The position numbers and the translations under genes are program-made. A DNA stretch of 64,000 nucleotides, taken from positions 80,004-144,003 of the forward strand of contig NZ_JABBGJ010000024.1 in NCBI RefSeq assembly GCF_012927345.1, in the 5' to 3' direction. Below, piece after piece: positions 51,276 to 59,662 of this stretch. The notes beneath the pieces are model-generated. The model was not told where the DNA came from, did not search any database, and worked only from the letters and a program-made list of their open reading frames with translations. Each line of letters starts with the position of its first letter. Within the stretch, counting starts at the first letter, position 1. Origin of the DNA: Paraburkholderia polaris. Its GTDB lineage: Bacteria > Pseudomonadota > Gammaproteobacteria > Burkholderiales > Burkholderiaceae.

Positions 51276-52769
51276 TCAGAAGTCGCTATCGAGGCCGTCT
51301 TGAACCTGTTCGGCGGCGCGCAGCACAGCGCGCGCCTTGTTCTCGGTCTCTTGCCATTCGGATTCCGGCACCGAATCCGCGACTACACCCGCTGCCGCCT
51401 GCACATACAGATTGCCGTTTGCGATCACGCCGGTGCGGATCGTGATGGCCAGATCCATTTCGCCGGTGAAAGACAGATAGCCGACCGCACCGCCGTAGAG
51501 GCCGCGCTTCACCGGTTCCAGTTCGTCGATCAATTCCATCGCGCGGACCTTCGGCGCGCCGGACAGCGTGCCGGCCGGGAAGGTGGCGCGCAACACGTCG
51601 AAATTGGTGGTGCCGGGCTTTAGCTTGCCTTCGACCGAACTCACGATGTGCTGCACGTGCGAGTACTTCTCGATCACCATCTTGTCGGTGACGACCACCG
51701 AGCCGATCTGGGCGATACGGCCCACGTCGTTACGCGCGAGGTCGATCAGCATGACGTGTTCGGCGACTTCCTTCGGATCGTTCAGCAGTTCGGTGGCGAG
51801 TTCCGCGTCACGTTCCGGCGTGTTGCCGCGCGGACGCGTGCCGGCGAGCGGCCGGATCGTCACGATGCGATCTTCGCCGCGCTTTTCCTGACGCACCAGG
51901 ATTTCCGGCGACGCGCCGACCACGTGGAAGTCGCCGAAGTTGTAGTAGTACATGTACGGCGACGGATTCAACGAGCGCAGCGCGCGATACAGCGACAGCG
52001 GATTGTCGCGGTAAGGCTTGATCAGACGCTGGCCGACCTGTACTTGCATCAACTCGCCGGCGGCGATGTATTCCTTCGCCTTGCGCACGGCGGCCAGATA
52101 ATCGTCCTTGGCGAACTCGCGGTAGGTCTCGGTGCGCACGCTAGCCGATGTAACCGGTGGCTGCACGGTCGTGCGCAAACGCTGACGCAATTCACGCAGA
52201 CGCTGCCTGGCTTTTGTGTACGCCTCGGCTTGCGTCGGATCCGCGTACACCACCAGGTATAGCTTGCCCGCAAGGTTGTCGATCACCGCGACTTCTTCGG
52301 TGAGCAGCAACTGAATATCAGGCAGGTTCAGATCGTCTTTCGGTGCGGTGTGCGCGAGTTTTTTCTCGATGTAGCGCACCGCGTCATAGCCGAAGTAGCC
52401 CGCCAGCCCGCCGGCGAAACGCGGCAGACCGGGACGCTGTGCCACTTTGAAGCGGCCCTGGAATTGCTGGATGAACTCGAGCGGATCGCCCTCATGCGTT
52501 TCGACGACTTTGCCGTCCCGCACCACTTCCGATACGCCGTTGCGGGTGCGCAGCAGCGTGCGAGCCGGCAGTCCGATGAATGAATAGCGGCCGAAGCGTT
52601 CGCCGCCCACCACCGATTCCAGCAGGAACGAGTTGGCGCCGTTGCGCTCGGGCTGAGCGAGCTTCAGGTACAGCGAGAGCGGCGTTTCGAGGTCGGCGAG
52701 CGCTTCCGCGATCAGCGGAATGCGGTTGAAACCCTCGTTGGCGAGGGACTGGAATTCGAGTTCGGTCAT
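51276..52769 (-). CDS. trpE: Anthranilate synthase component I
   Basis: Chorismate-binding subunit, 497 residues. The N-terminal regulatory part contains LLESVVGGERFGRYSFIG, within which the family's tryptophan-binding LLES motif lies, so feedback inhibition by tryptophan is likely. The catalytic part holds AGTRPRGNTPERD, LIDLARNDVGR and FPAGTLSGAPKVRAM. It leads trpEGDC. No leader peptide with a Trp-codon run is seen in the 370 bp upstream. Confidence 0.97.
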   Translation of the reverse strand: MTELEFQSLANEGFNRIPLIAEALADLETPLSLYLKLAQPERNGANSFLLESVVGGERFGRYSFIGLPARTLLRTRNGVSEVVRDGKVVETHEGDPLEFIQQFQGRFKVAQRPGLPRFAGGLAGYFGYDAVRYIEKKLAHTAPKDDLNLPDIQLLLTEEVAVIDNLAGKLYLVVYADPTQAEAYTKARQRLRELRQRLRTTVQPPVTSASVRTETYREFAKDDYLAAVRKAKEYIAAGELMQVQVGQRLIKPYRDNPLSLYRALRSLNPSPYMYYYNFGDFHVVGASPEILVRQEKRGEDRIVTIRPLAGTRPRGNTPERDAELATELLNDPKEVAEHVMLIDLARNDVGRIAQIGSVVVTDKMVIEKYSHVQHIVSSVEGKLKPGTTNFDVLRATFPAGTLSGAPKVRAMELIDELEPVKRGLYGGAVGYLSFTGEMDLAITIRTGVIANGNLYVQAAAGVVADSVPESEWQETENKARAVLRAAEQVQDGLDSDF

Positions 52770-53139
52770 GTTCCGATCCTGTACGTACGTCAGACGGCAC
52801 TATGCGTCGGACAAAGCGGGGCGCGACGCGGACGGTCAGGCGTTCGTTCGACGTGTCGACACGATGATACCGACCGGCGCGAGTTTCCCATCGACGCATG
52901 CAAGGGGTTTCAGCGCACAGATGTACTTTGCGGGTACACGAAGGCCAAATCAACCGATGCAGCGAAACAAGGTGATGGAAAAAACGCGTGAGCGCAGCGA
53001 AGTAAAAAACGGTTGCCGAAGACGAGCTTCAGCGTACCTCAGGCGAGGTTAGCGCGACCAGCGACGCCAGGGCCAGGCTCCCCGGTCGATGCTAATCAGA
53101 CTCCGTTTTTTATTCAGAAACATGAGGATGAGGGACTTT
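52770..53139. other. Gap between gph and trpE
   Basis: No gene is supported in 370 bases. The right half has AT-rich A-runs near 52975-53010 and T-runs near 53105. I looked for a trp attenuator and did not find a Trp-rich leader peptide or a terminator/antiterminator pair. gph and trpE are both on the minus strand, so the trpE promoter probably lies here. Confidence 0.5.
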
Positions 53140-53856
53140 TCAGGTCGTGGAATGGTGCGCTGCGATAGCCTTGGCGGCATCGAGCAGCGAGGCAACTATA
53201 CCATCGGATTTTATTTCTTGTATAGCTCGGCCGTGGTTGTAGCCGTACGGCAGCGTCAGCGTTGCCATGCCCGCCGCGCGGCCTGCCAGTGCATCGTTTT
53301 CCGAATCGCCGATGGCAACGGTGGCTTGCGGCGCGACGCCTAGCTGGGCCGCGGCGGTGAGCATGGGCAGCGGATCCGGTTTTTTTTCCGGCAGACTGTC
53401 GCCGCCGAGTACGACGCTGAAATACTGGCTGAGCCCGTATTGCTCCAGCAATTCGACCGCGAAACGGTGCGGCTTGTTGGTGACGCAGGCGAGTTTAAGG
53501 CCGGCATCGCGCATGGCGCTGAGACCGGCTTCGACCTCGGGGTACAGCCGCGTGTGCACGCCGTTGATCTTGGCGTATTCCGCCTGATAGATCGCGAGCG
53601 CCTCGTCGAAACGGTCCTGTGCGTGGTCCGTTTCGAAGCGCTGCGCCAGCACATTGCGAATCAGATTCTCCGAGCCCTTGCCGATGTAGCCGATCACTTC
53701 CTCGCGCGAGGTTTCCGTCGCGTCGAGTTGCGCAAGCATGCCGTTCAGGCCGGCGGTGAAATCGTCGGCGGTATCGATCATCGTGCCGTCCAGGTCGATG
53801 ATCGCGGCTTGCAGGCGCGGGCCGGTGAAGGTCGGGGCAGGGTATGAAGTCGTCAT
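53140..53856 (-). CDS. gph: Phosphoglycolate phosphatase
   Basis: HAD phosphatase of 238 residues that removes 2-phosphoglycolate formed during DNA repair or Rubisco oxygenation. Motif I is IIDLDGTMID (Asp21, Asp23), motif II VTNKP, motif III KKPDP and motif IV IGDSENDALAG. The cap domain lies between residues about 30 and 100. It sits between rpe and trpE on the same strand, the usual beta-proteobacterial arrangement. Confidence 0.94.
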   Translation of the reverse strand: MTTSYPAPTFTGPRLQAAIIDLDGTMIDTADDFTAGLNGMLAQLDATETSREEVIGYIGKGSENLIRNVLAQRFETDHAQDRFDEALAIYQAEYAKINGVHTRLYPEVEAGLSAMRDAGLKLACVTNKPHRFAVELLEQYGLSQYFSVVLGGDSLPEKKPDPLPMLTAAAQLGVAPQATVAIGDSENDALAGRAAGMATLTLPYGYNHGRAIQEIKSDGIVASLLDAAKAIAAHHSTT

Positions 53857-53904
53857 TCTTAGTGCGGGATCTCAGTGATCGGTCAATGCGAGATCGGTGC
53901 TCGA

Positions 53905-54588
53905 TCAGTGCTCGATGTTGGCAAGTGCGGCGCGCATCTTGTCGATCACCGCCTTGTGATCCGGCGCGCCGAAGATCGCTGAGCCTGCCACGAACGTGTC
54001 CGCGCCAGCCGCTGCGATTTCGGCGATGTTGTCGACCTTCACGCCGCCGTCCACTTCGAGATGAATCTCGCGACCGGTTTTCTCCTTGTAGGCGTCGATC
54101 CGCTTGCGCGCTTCGCGCAGCTTGACGAGCGCCTCAGGAATGAACGATTGACCGCCGAAGCCAGGATTCACCGACATGATCAGCACCAGATCGACCTTGT
54201 CCATCACGTAGTCCAGATGGTTCAGCGACGTGGCCGGGTTGAACACGAGACCGGCCTTGCAACCGTGGTCGCGAATCAGCGACAGCGTGCGGTCGATATG
54301 GTCCGAGCCTTCCGGGTGGAAGCTGATCAGGTTTGCGCCGGCCTTGGCGAAGTCCGGCACGATCCGGTCGACCGGGCGCACCATCAGGTGCACATCGATC
54401 GGCACGTCCACGTGCGGGCGGATCGCTTCGCAGACGAGCGGGCCGATCGTCAGGTTCGGCACGTAGTGGTTGTCCATCACGTCGAAGTGAATCCAGTCGG
54501 CGCCAGCGGCGACAACGTTGCGGACTTCTTCGCCCAGGCGGGCGAAATCGGCGGACAGAATGCTGGGGGCGATGCGGAATTGCGTCAT
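53905..54588 (-). CDS. rpe: Ribulose-phosphate 3-epimerase
   Basis: Interconverts ribulose-5-phosphate and xylulose-5-phosphate. A 227-residue TIM barrel with the catalytic metal ligands in WIHFDVMDNHYVPN, the SFHPEGSDH strand, VNPGFGGQSF and VDGGVKVDN. It is 48 bp upstream of gph on the same strand. Confidence 0.97.
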   Translation of the reverse strand: MTQFRIAPSILSADFARLGEEVRNVVAAGADWIHFDVMDNHYVPNLTIGPLVCEAIRPHVDVPIDVHLMVRPVDRIVPDFAKAGANLISFHPEGSDHIDRTLSLIRDHGCKAGLVFNPATSLNHLDYVMDKVDLVLIMSVNPGFGGQSFIPEALVKLREARKRIDAYKEKTGREIHLEVDGGVKVDNIAEIAAAGADTFVAGSAIFGAPDHKAVIDKMRAALANIEH

Positions 54589-54862
54589 GGCGGGGGCGGA
54601 TGCAAGCGGGAAAACGCTATTTTACCGTTTTGTGCGCTCCTGAACCGGTTCGCGGGCGGTTTGTGGCCGGCTCCGAAAATGCGTGGCAAACGTGACAAAA
54701 CGCCTTAGCGGCCCTTGGCCAGAGGGATTTGTCCGGTTGCGGGCGTGCCGCGCATCAAGCAGAATGCCAAACCATAAGCGCCGCTTCGTCAATGCGCCCG
54801 CAAACCATTGGCGTTCGGGGCTTCCCGCGATTTTTAGCCCGTTTCACCAGACCGGAATCAGG

Positions 54863-55237
54863 ATGAGCCAGTACGAATTCAGCGTCTCGGCGCAGGTGCA
54901 GTATCTGCCCGAAGAGTCGGACCCGGAGCGCCGCCAGTATGCGTTTGCATACACGCTGACTATCCGTAACAGCGGCCAGGTGCCCGCGCAGTTGATTGCG
55001 CGTCACTGGGTGATTACCGACAGCGACAACAACGTGCAGGAAGTAAAAGGCCTGGGCGTGGTCGGGCATCAGCCCCTGCTCAAACCGGGCGAGCACTTCG
55101 AATATACGAGTTGGGCGGTGCTCGCCACGCCCGTCGGCACCATGCGCGGCGAGTATTTCTGCGTGGCGGAGGACGGCGAGCGCTTTGACGCACCCGTGCC
55201 CGAGTTCATTCTGCGTATGCCGCGTACTTTGCATTGA
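54863..55237 (+). CDS. apaG: ApaG protein (Co2+/Mg2+ efflux protein family)
   Basis: A 124-residue beta-sandwich protein linked genetically to divalent cation tolerance and Ap4A metabolism; its biochemical activity is not settled. It starts at ATG 54863 after CAGGATG. The family strands YTLTIRNSGQVPAQLIARHWVITD and the loop GVVGHQPLLKPGEHFEYTS are intact. The frame opens 60 codons further upstream, but that part is basic and not conserved. It stands divergent from rpe, across a 274-bp gap with no gene. Confidence 0.94.
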   Translation: MSQYEFSVSAQVQYLPEESDPERRQYAFAYTLTIRNSGQVPAQLIARHWVITDSDNNVQEVKGLGVVGHQPLLKPGEHFEYTSWAVLATPVGTMRGEYFCVAEDGERFDAPVPEFILRMPRTLH

Positions 55238-55283
55238 ACCGAGAGCGCGGCTCGCGGTCTTTAAAAAGCTTTACGGCGCAGCT

Positions 55284-55445
55284 TTAATGGGATTTTTGCT
55301 GCTTTTGCTGCTCATTGGTGGCGGCGCGCGCGGCCTTTTTCTTGCCGGACGACGTCCATACAACGATAAAGACGAGCAGGAAGAGCGCGAGGAGCGATTC
55401 CAGCGCGAAGATGAGCATCGGGTATTCGTCGAACAGATCAGACAT
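55284..55445 (-). CDS. Small single-pass membrane protein
   Basis: A 53-residue protein with one strong membrane helix (about 9-31) between an acidic N-terminus (MSDLFDEYP) and a basic Lys/Gln-rich tail (GKKKAARAATNEQQKQQKSH). The acidic-outside, basic-inside pattern suits a small inner-membrane protein. An in-frame start at 55457 is also possible. It is divergent from mltA with about 28 bp between starts. Function unknown. Confidence 0.55.
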   Translation of the reverse strand: MSDLFDEYPMLIFALESLLALFLLVFIVVWTSSGKKKAARAATNEQQKQQKSH

Positions 55446-55473
55446 GGCGGTTTCCATCAAGAACGAACATTGT

Positions 55474-56598
55474 ATGCGTTTTGTCCGCACGGCCGGAGCA
55501 TGGCTTGGGGCGCTTTCGGTTGCGGTGATGCTGGCTTCCTGCGGCGGCAGCGGCGTGGTTCGGCCTTCGGTTTCGCCGCCCACGGGTGCCGCGATCATAC
55601 CCGGACAGATCGCCGCGACGCGGCTCACGGCGGTAGCCTGGCAGCAGGTGCCAGGGTGGCAGGACGATTCGCTGATCGGCGCAACGGCTGCGTTGCGGCA
55701 AAACTGCCTGAGGCTTGCGCGTCAACCTAACTGGGCCCGCGCATGCGCGGCGGCCTCGCAGATCGACGATCTGGACGTTACCAGTGCGCGGGCGTTTTTC
55801 GAGGCGTATTTCACGCCGTTCCAGTTAGCCAATAACGACGGCACGCTCGACGGCCTCGTCACCGGCTACTACGAGCCGTTGCTGCGCGGTTCGCGCACGC
55901 GGCACGGCGTGTATCAGACGGCGCTGTACCGCTGGCCATCCGGTTATCGTGCGGGCGCTCCGCTGCCGGCGCGTGCGCAACTCGAGCGCGCGGGCGTGCT
56001 CAACGGCAACGAACTCGTGTGGGTCGACGATCCGATCGAAGCCTTCTTCCTGCAAGTGCAGGGGTCCGGGCGCGTCGTGATGGAAGACGGCAGCGTGATG
56101 CGGGTTGGCTTTGGCGGCACGAACAATCAACCGTATAAGTCGATTGGGCGGTGGCTGCTCGATCGCGGCGAACTGACGCCGGCGCAGGCGACCATGCAGG
56201 GCATCAAGGCATGGGCGCGCGCGAATCCCACACGGGTCGACGCATTGCTCGATACCAATCCGCGCTTCGTGTTCTTCCGCGAAATGCCGTCGGGCGAGAG
56301 TGCGCCGAGCGGTGGCGCGGACGGTCCGATCGGTGCGCTGGGCGTGCCGTTGACGCCGGAGCGGTCGATCGCGGTGGATCCGACTTCGATTCCGCTCGGG
56401 ACGCCGGTGTTCTTGCAGACCACGCGTCCGTTGACGAACTCACCGATGAATCGCCTCGTCTTTGCGCAGGACACGGGGTCCGCGATCAAAGGCGGCGTGC
56501 GGGCGGATTACTTCTGGGGTCTTGGCGACGATGCCGGCGATCTGGCCGGCAAGATGAAGCAGGGCGGCCGGATGTGGCTGCTGTTGCCGAATTCGTGA
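55474..56598 (+). CDS. mltA: Membrane-bound lytic murein transglycosylase A
   Basis: Outer-membrane lipoprotein that cleaves peptidoglycan glycan strands with 1,6-anhydro products. From ATG 55474 it has 374 residues, a lipobox LASC with Cys23, and the MltA double-psi barrel with FFLQVQGSGRVVMEDGS. The catalytic Asp is expected in VFAQDTGSAIKGGVRADYFWG. The frame also opens at 55315 and 55444; only 55474 puts the signal peptide at the N-terminus. Confidence 0.93.
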   Translation: MRFVRTAGAWLGALSVAVMLASCGGSGVVRPSVSPPTGAAIIPGQIAATRLTAVAWQQVPGWQDDSLIGATAALRQNCLRLARQPNWARACAAASQIDDLDVTSARAFFEAYFTPFQLANNDGTLDGLVTGYYEPLLRGSRTRHGVYQTALYRWPSGYRAGAPLPARAQLERAGVLNGNELVWVDDPIEAFFLQVQGSGRVVMEDGSVMRVGFGGTNNQPYKSIGRWLLDRGELTPAQATMQGIKAWARANPTRVDALLDTNPRFVFFREMPSGESAPSGGADGPIGALGVPLTPERSIAVDPTSIPLGTPVFLQTTRPLTNSPMNRLVFAQDTGSAIKGGVRADYFWGLGDDAGDLAGKMKQGGRMWLLLPNS

Positions 56599-56895
56599 GG
56601 GTTTGGCCGGGGCGGCGGATTTCCTGGGTTCCTGGCTGAAAACAGCCGCGTGGCTAATTTACCTCGCACACGGTATTGGGCATATGGCATGTGGCGTGTG
56701 GCATCTGTCAGCGGCACGGCTTCCAGATATGGACTCTGCCGCTGGCGTTGGCTCTCCAGCTTTTAATCGTCCGCCGCTGCTGGGCTTTGCCCACCGCACG
56801 GTTAATCCCCATTCACCGCCAGCACATTTGATAGCGGGGCTGACGCCAATCGGCTCCGCTATCAAGCATCAACCTTCGGCGTTTCGGCGTATGGC
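56599..56895. other. Gap between mltA and paaK
   Basis: No intact gene. It contains short GGCAT-type direct repeats near 56680-56707 and a decayed copy of the end of paaK at about 56770-56855. mltA and paaK converge here; no clear terminator is visible. Confidence 0.6.
56770..56855 (-). pseudogene. Decayed tandem copy of the paaK 3' end
   Basis: Positions 56784-56850 align with 56933-56997 inside paaK at roughly three quarters identity, with two single-base insertions. Shared blocks are GCTTTGCCCACCG, ATCCC, CCAGCAC and ACGCC(A/G)ATC. Translated on the minus strand, one frame gives GINRAVGKAQQRRTIKS, against GIERSVGKARRVVDKRKS at the paaK C-terminus. It looks like a relic of a tandem duplication of about 148 bp, or of a second paaK copy. 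Confidence 0.65.
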
Positions 56896-58200
56896 TTAAA
56901 GCCCTGACTTCCGCTTGTCCACCACCCTGCGCGCTTTGCCCACCGAACGCTCGATCCCGTTTACACCCAGCACGTTTACAACGGCGCTCACGCCGATCAG
57001 CGCTTTGATGTCATAGGTCAACGCCTGCTTTGCCGTGGTCAGCGCGGCAGTATCCGGCGCAGACTCCGGGCAGGGCTCGACGTTCAACGTCAGGACGTCG
57101 AGCGGGCCTTCCTTGGTTAGCACGATCTGATAGTGAGGCGCGAGGGCGTGCTGCTTGAGCAGCAATTCTTCGATCTGCGTGGGGAATACATTCACGCCGC
57201 GCACGATCATCATGTCGTCCGAACGGCCCGTGATCTTTTCCATCCGGCGCATGGTGCGCGCGCTGCCTGGCAAGAGGCGCGTCAGATCGCGCGTCCGGTA
57301 ACGGACGATCGGCAGCGCTTCCTTGGTCAACGATGTGAATACGAGTTCACCGAGTTCGCCGTCAGGCAGCACTTCGCCGGTTTCGGGGTCGATGATCTCG
57401 GGATAGAAATGGTCTTCCCAGATGGTCGGGCCGTCTTTCGTCTCGACGCATTCCGAAGCGACGCCAGGTCCCATCACTTCAGATAGGCCGTAAATATCGA
57501 CCGCGTCGATGCCCATGCGCTTTTCGATCGCCTGGCGCATGTCGTTGGTCCACGGTTCCGCGCCGAAGATGCCGATGCGCAGCGAGCAACTCGCCGGATC
57601 GACGCCTTGCCGTTCGAGTTCGTCAGCGATTGACAACATATAGCTCGGCGTCACCATGATGATGTCGGGCCGGAAGTCCTGAATTAGTTGCACCTGCTTT
57701 TCAGTCTGACCACCGCCGAACGGAATCACCGTCAGTCCCGCGCGCTCGGCGCCGTAGTGTGCGCCCAGGCCGCCTGTGAACAGACCGTAGCCGTAGCTCA
57801 CGTGAACCTTGTCGCCGCGCTTCGCGCCAGCGGCGCGGATCGAACGTGCGACAAGATTCGCCCACGTGTCGATATCGCGCGCCGTGTAGCCGACGACCGT
57901 CGGCTTGCCCGTCGTCCCGGACGACGCGTGGATCCGCGAAACCTGTTCCTGCGGCACCGCGAACATGCCAAACGGATAGCTGTCGCGCAGATCCTTCTTG
58001 GTGGTGAAGGGGAAGCGCGCCAGGTCCGCGAGGGTCTTCACTTCGCTCGGATGGACGCCGGCTTCATCGAATTTTTGCCGATACACCGGCGAATTCTCGT
58101 AAGCGTGGTTCAGCGACCATTTGAGCCGTTCGAGTTGGAGCGCGGCGAGTTCGTCGCGGCTGGCTGTCTCGATGGGATCGAGCGGGAGGGCGGTGGTCAT
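56896..58200 (-). CDS. paaK: Phenylacetate-CoA ligase
   Basis: Adenylate-forming enzyme of 434 residues that makes phenylacetyl-CoA, the first step of aerobic phenylacetate catabolism. The P-loop-like motif is SSGTTGKPTVVGYT; other landmarks are VDIYGLSEVMGPG, RYRTRDLTRLLPG and the hinge MMIVRGVNVFPTQIE. The short C-terminal domain ends RVVDKRKSGL. It is the last gene of paaN-thiolase-paaG-paaI-paaK; the gap to paaI is 161 bp. A decayed copy of its own 3' end lies downstream. Confidence 0.96.
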   Translation of the reverse strand: MTTALPLDPIETASRDELAALQLERLKWSLNHAYENSPVYRQKFDEAGVHPSEVKTLADLARFPFTTKKDLRDSYPFGMFAVPQEQVSRIHASSGTTGKPTVVGYTARDIDTWANLVARSIRAAGAKRGDKVHVSYGYGLFTGGLGAHYGAERAGLTVIPFGGGQTEKQVQLIQDFRPDIIMVTPSYMLSIADELERQGVDPASCSLRIGIFGAEPWTNDMRQAIEKRMGIDAVDIYGLSEVMGPGVASECVETKDGPTIWEDHFYPEIIDPETGEVLPDGELGELVFTSLTKEALPIVRYRTRDLTRLLPGSARTMRRMEKITGRSDDMMIVRGVNVFPTQIEELLLKQHALAPHYQIVLTKEGPLDVLTLNVEPCPESAPDTAALTTAKQALTYDIKALIGVSAVVNVLGVNGIERSVGKARRVVDKRKSGL

Positions 58201-58361
58201 CGAATGTCTCCTTGCTGCCTCTATGCTTGGGTCTGGGGTGCGGTGCGCGTGCGCGCAAAAACCGGGGACTCGTTGCTATCTATGGATACGCTGCCAATGT
58301 GTCACGGACGAGCCGCGACTCTGCTGCGAATTTGGCGCGACTCGGCTGTTCAACCTGTTAT

Positions 58362-58823
58362 TCAATCGCCCGTAGGAATCAGGTTGCCTTTGATCTGTGC
58401 AGATTTGCCGCGAAACATCGCCACGGTCTCCTCTGCGCGATTCGTGACGCGAATATCGTAAATGCCGGTGCGTCCGCTCAGCGTTTGTTCGATCGCTTCG
58501 GCCGTCAACACGTCGCCGCCTTTTACCGGCCGCAGGAATTCGATCGAGCAGCCGGCTGCGACTGTGTTGATGTTGTACGTATTGCAGGCGAACGCGAACG
58601 TCGAGTCGGCGAGCGTGAAAATCAGGCCGCCGTGGCAAATCTGATGGCCGTTCAGGAAGTCGTCGCGCACGGCCATGCGCAGGCGCGCGTACCCTGGGCG
58701 CACTTCTACGATTTCGAGTCCGAGCGCCCGGCTGCACGCGTCGTTTTCGTACATGGCGGCAGCGGTTGCGCGAGCGAGTTCATCGGCTGTCATTTGAGCC
58801 GGGTGCTTCGGTTGTGCGGGCAT
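58362..58823 (-). CDS. paaI: Phenylacetyl-CoA-type thioesterase PaaI (hotdog fold)
   Basis: Hotdog thioesterase of 153 residues that in other bacteria rescues CoA from dead-end ring-hydroxylated intermediates. The family motif FLNGHQICHGGLIFTLADSTFAFACN carries the catalytic Asp. It starts one base after the paaG stop, showing tight coupling. The frame extends upstream to 58931 inside paaG, but ATG 58823 gives the expected length. Confidence 0.93.
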   Translation of the reverse strand: MPAQPKHPAQMTADELARATAAAMYENDACSRALGLEIVEVRPGYARLRMAVRDDFLNGHQICHGGLIFTLADSTFAFACNTYNINTVAAGCSIEFLRPVKGGDVLTAEAIEQTLSGRTGIYDIRVTNRAEETVAMFRGKSAQIKGNLIPTGD

Positions 58824-58824
58824 A

Positions 58825-59616
58825 TCAGCGACCCTCGAAGCGCGGCGCGCGTTTTTCCACGAATGCTTGCACACCTTCCGCGTAATCGTGGGAAGCGCCG
58901 AGTTCGCGTTGCAGATCGCGTTCGAGATCAAGTTGCTGATCGAGTGTTTGCGTCACGCCGGCGCGCATCGCCTGCTTGATCGCGGCGATGGCGCGCGTGG
59001 GTTGCTGCGCCAGTAGTGCCGCGAGTTTGCTTGCCGTGGTGGCAAGTTCGGTGTCGTCAACCGTTTGCCAGATCAGCCCCCAGCTTTCGGCTTTCTCCGC
59101 GCTCAGTTTGTCGCCGGTGATGGCGAGACCTAAGGCGCGCGCCATGCCGACGCGCTGCGGCAGGAACCAGGTGCCGCCCGAGTCCGGTACGAGACCGATC
59201 TTCACGAATGCCTGGATGAAACTGGCCGAACGGGCGGCAAGCACGAGATCGCAAGCCAGCGCGAGATTGGCGCCGGCGCCGGCGGCCGTGCCGTTGACCG
59301 CAGCAATCACCGGCAATGGCAGTCCTTGCAGGCGGCGAATCAGCGGATTGAAATGCGCGTCGATCAGTTCGCCCAGATCGGTCATCGCGCCCGGCGTGAA
59401 ATCGAGATCCGCGAGATCCTGTCCCGCGCAGAAACCGCGGCCCGCACCGGTCAGCACGAGTGCACGGGCGCCGGACGTTTCGACCTGGTCGAGTGCGGTG
59501 CTCAATTCCTCGTGCATCGCGCGCGTAAAGCTGTTGAGCTTGTCAGGCCGGTTCAGCGTGATGGTCGCTACGCGACTCGATGTATCGATGTCGAGGCGAA
59601 TCGCTTCATATGACAT
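58825..59616 (-). CDS. paaG: 1,2-Epoxyphenylacetyl-CoA isomerase PaaG
   Basis: Crotonase-fold isomerase of 263 residues that converts the ring epoxide to oxepin-CoA and also shifts double bonds later in the pathway. The oxyanion-hole segments are AGRGFCAGQDL and VNGTAAGAGANLALACD, and the catalytic acidic residue is expected in the GLVPDSGGTWFLPQ region. ATG 59616 gives the family N-terminus MSYEAI; a start 5 codons upstream also exists. It is 46 bp downstream of the thiolase gene. Confidence 0.92.
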   Translation of the reverse strand: MSYEAIRLDIDTSSRVATITLNRPDKLNSFTRAMHEELSTALDQVETSGARALVLTGAGRGFCAGQDLADLDFTPGAMTDLGELIDAHFNPLIRRLQGLPLPVIAAVNGTAAGAGANLALACDLVLAARSASFIQAFVKIGLVPDSGGTWFLPQRVGMARALGLAITGDKLSAEKAESWGLIWQTVDDTELATTASKLAALLAQQPTRAIAAIKQAMRAGVTQTLDQQLDLERDLQRELGASHDYAEGVQAFVEKRAPRFEGR

Positions 59617-59662
59617 TGGGTGTCTCCTCAAAGTCTCTTTGACTAGCTGGGCGGGGTTGATG

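Noticed and set aside
52770..53139. trp attenuator leader
   Set aside because: No short frame with adjacent Trp codons and no terminator/antiterminator pair upstream of trpE.
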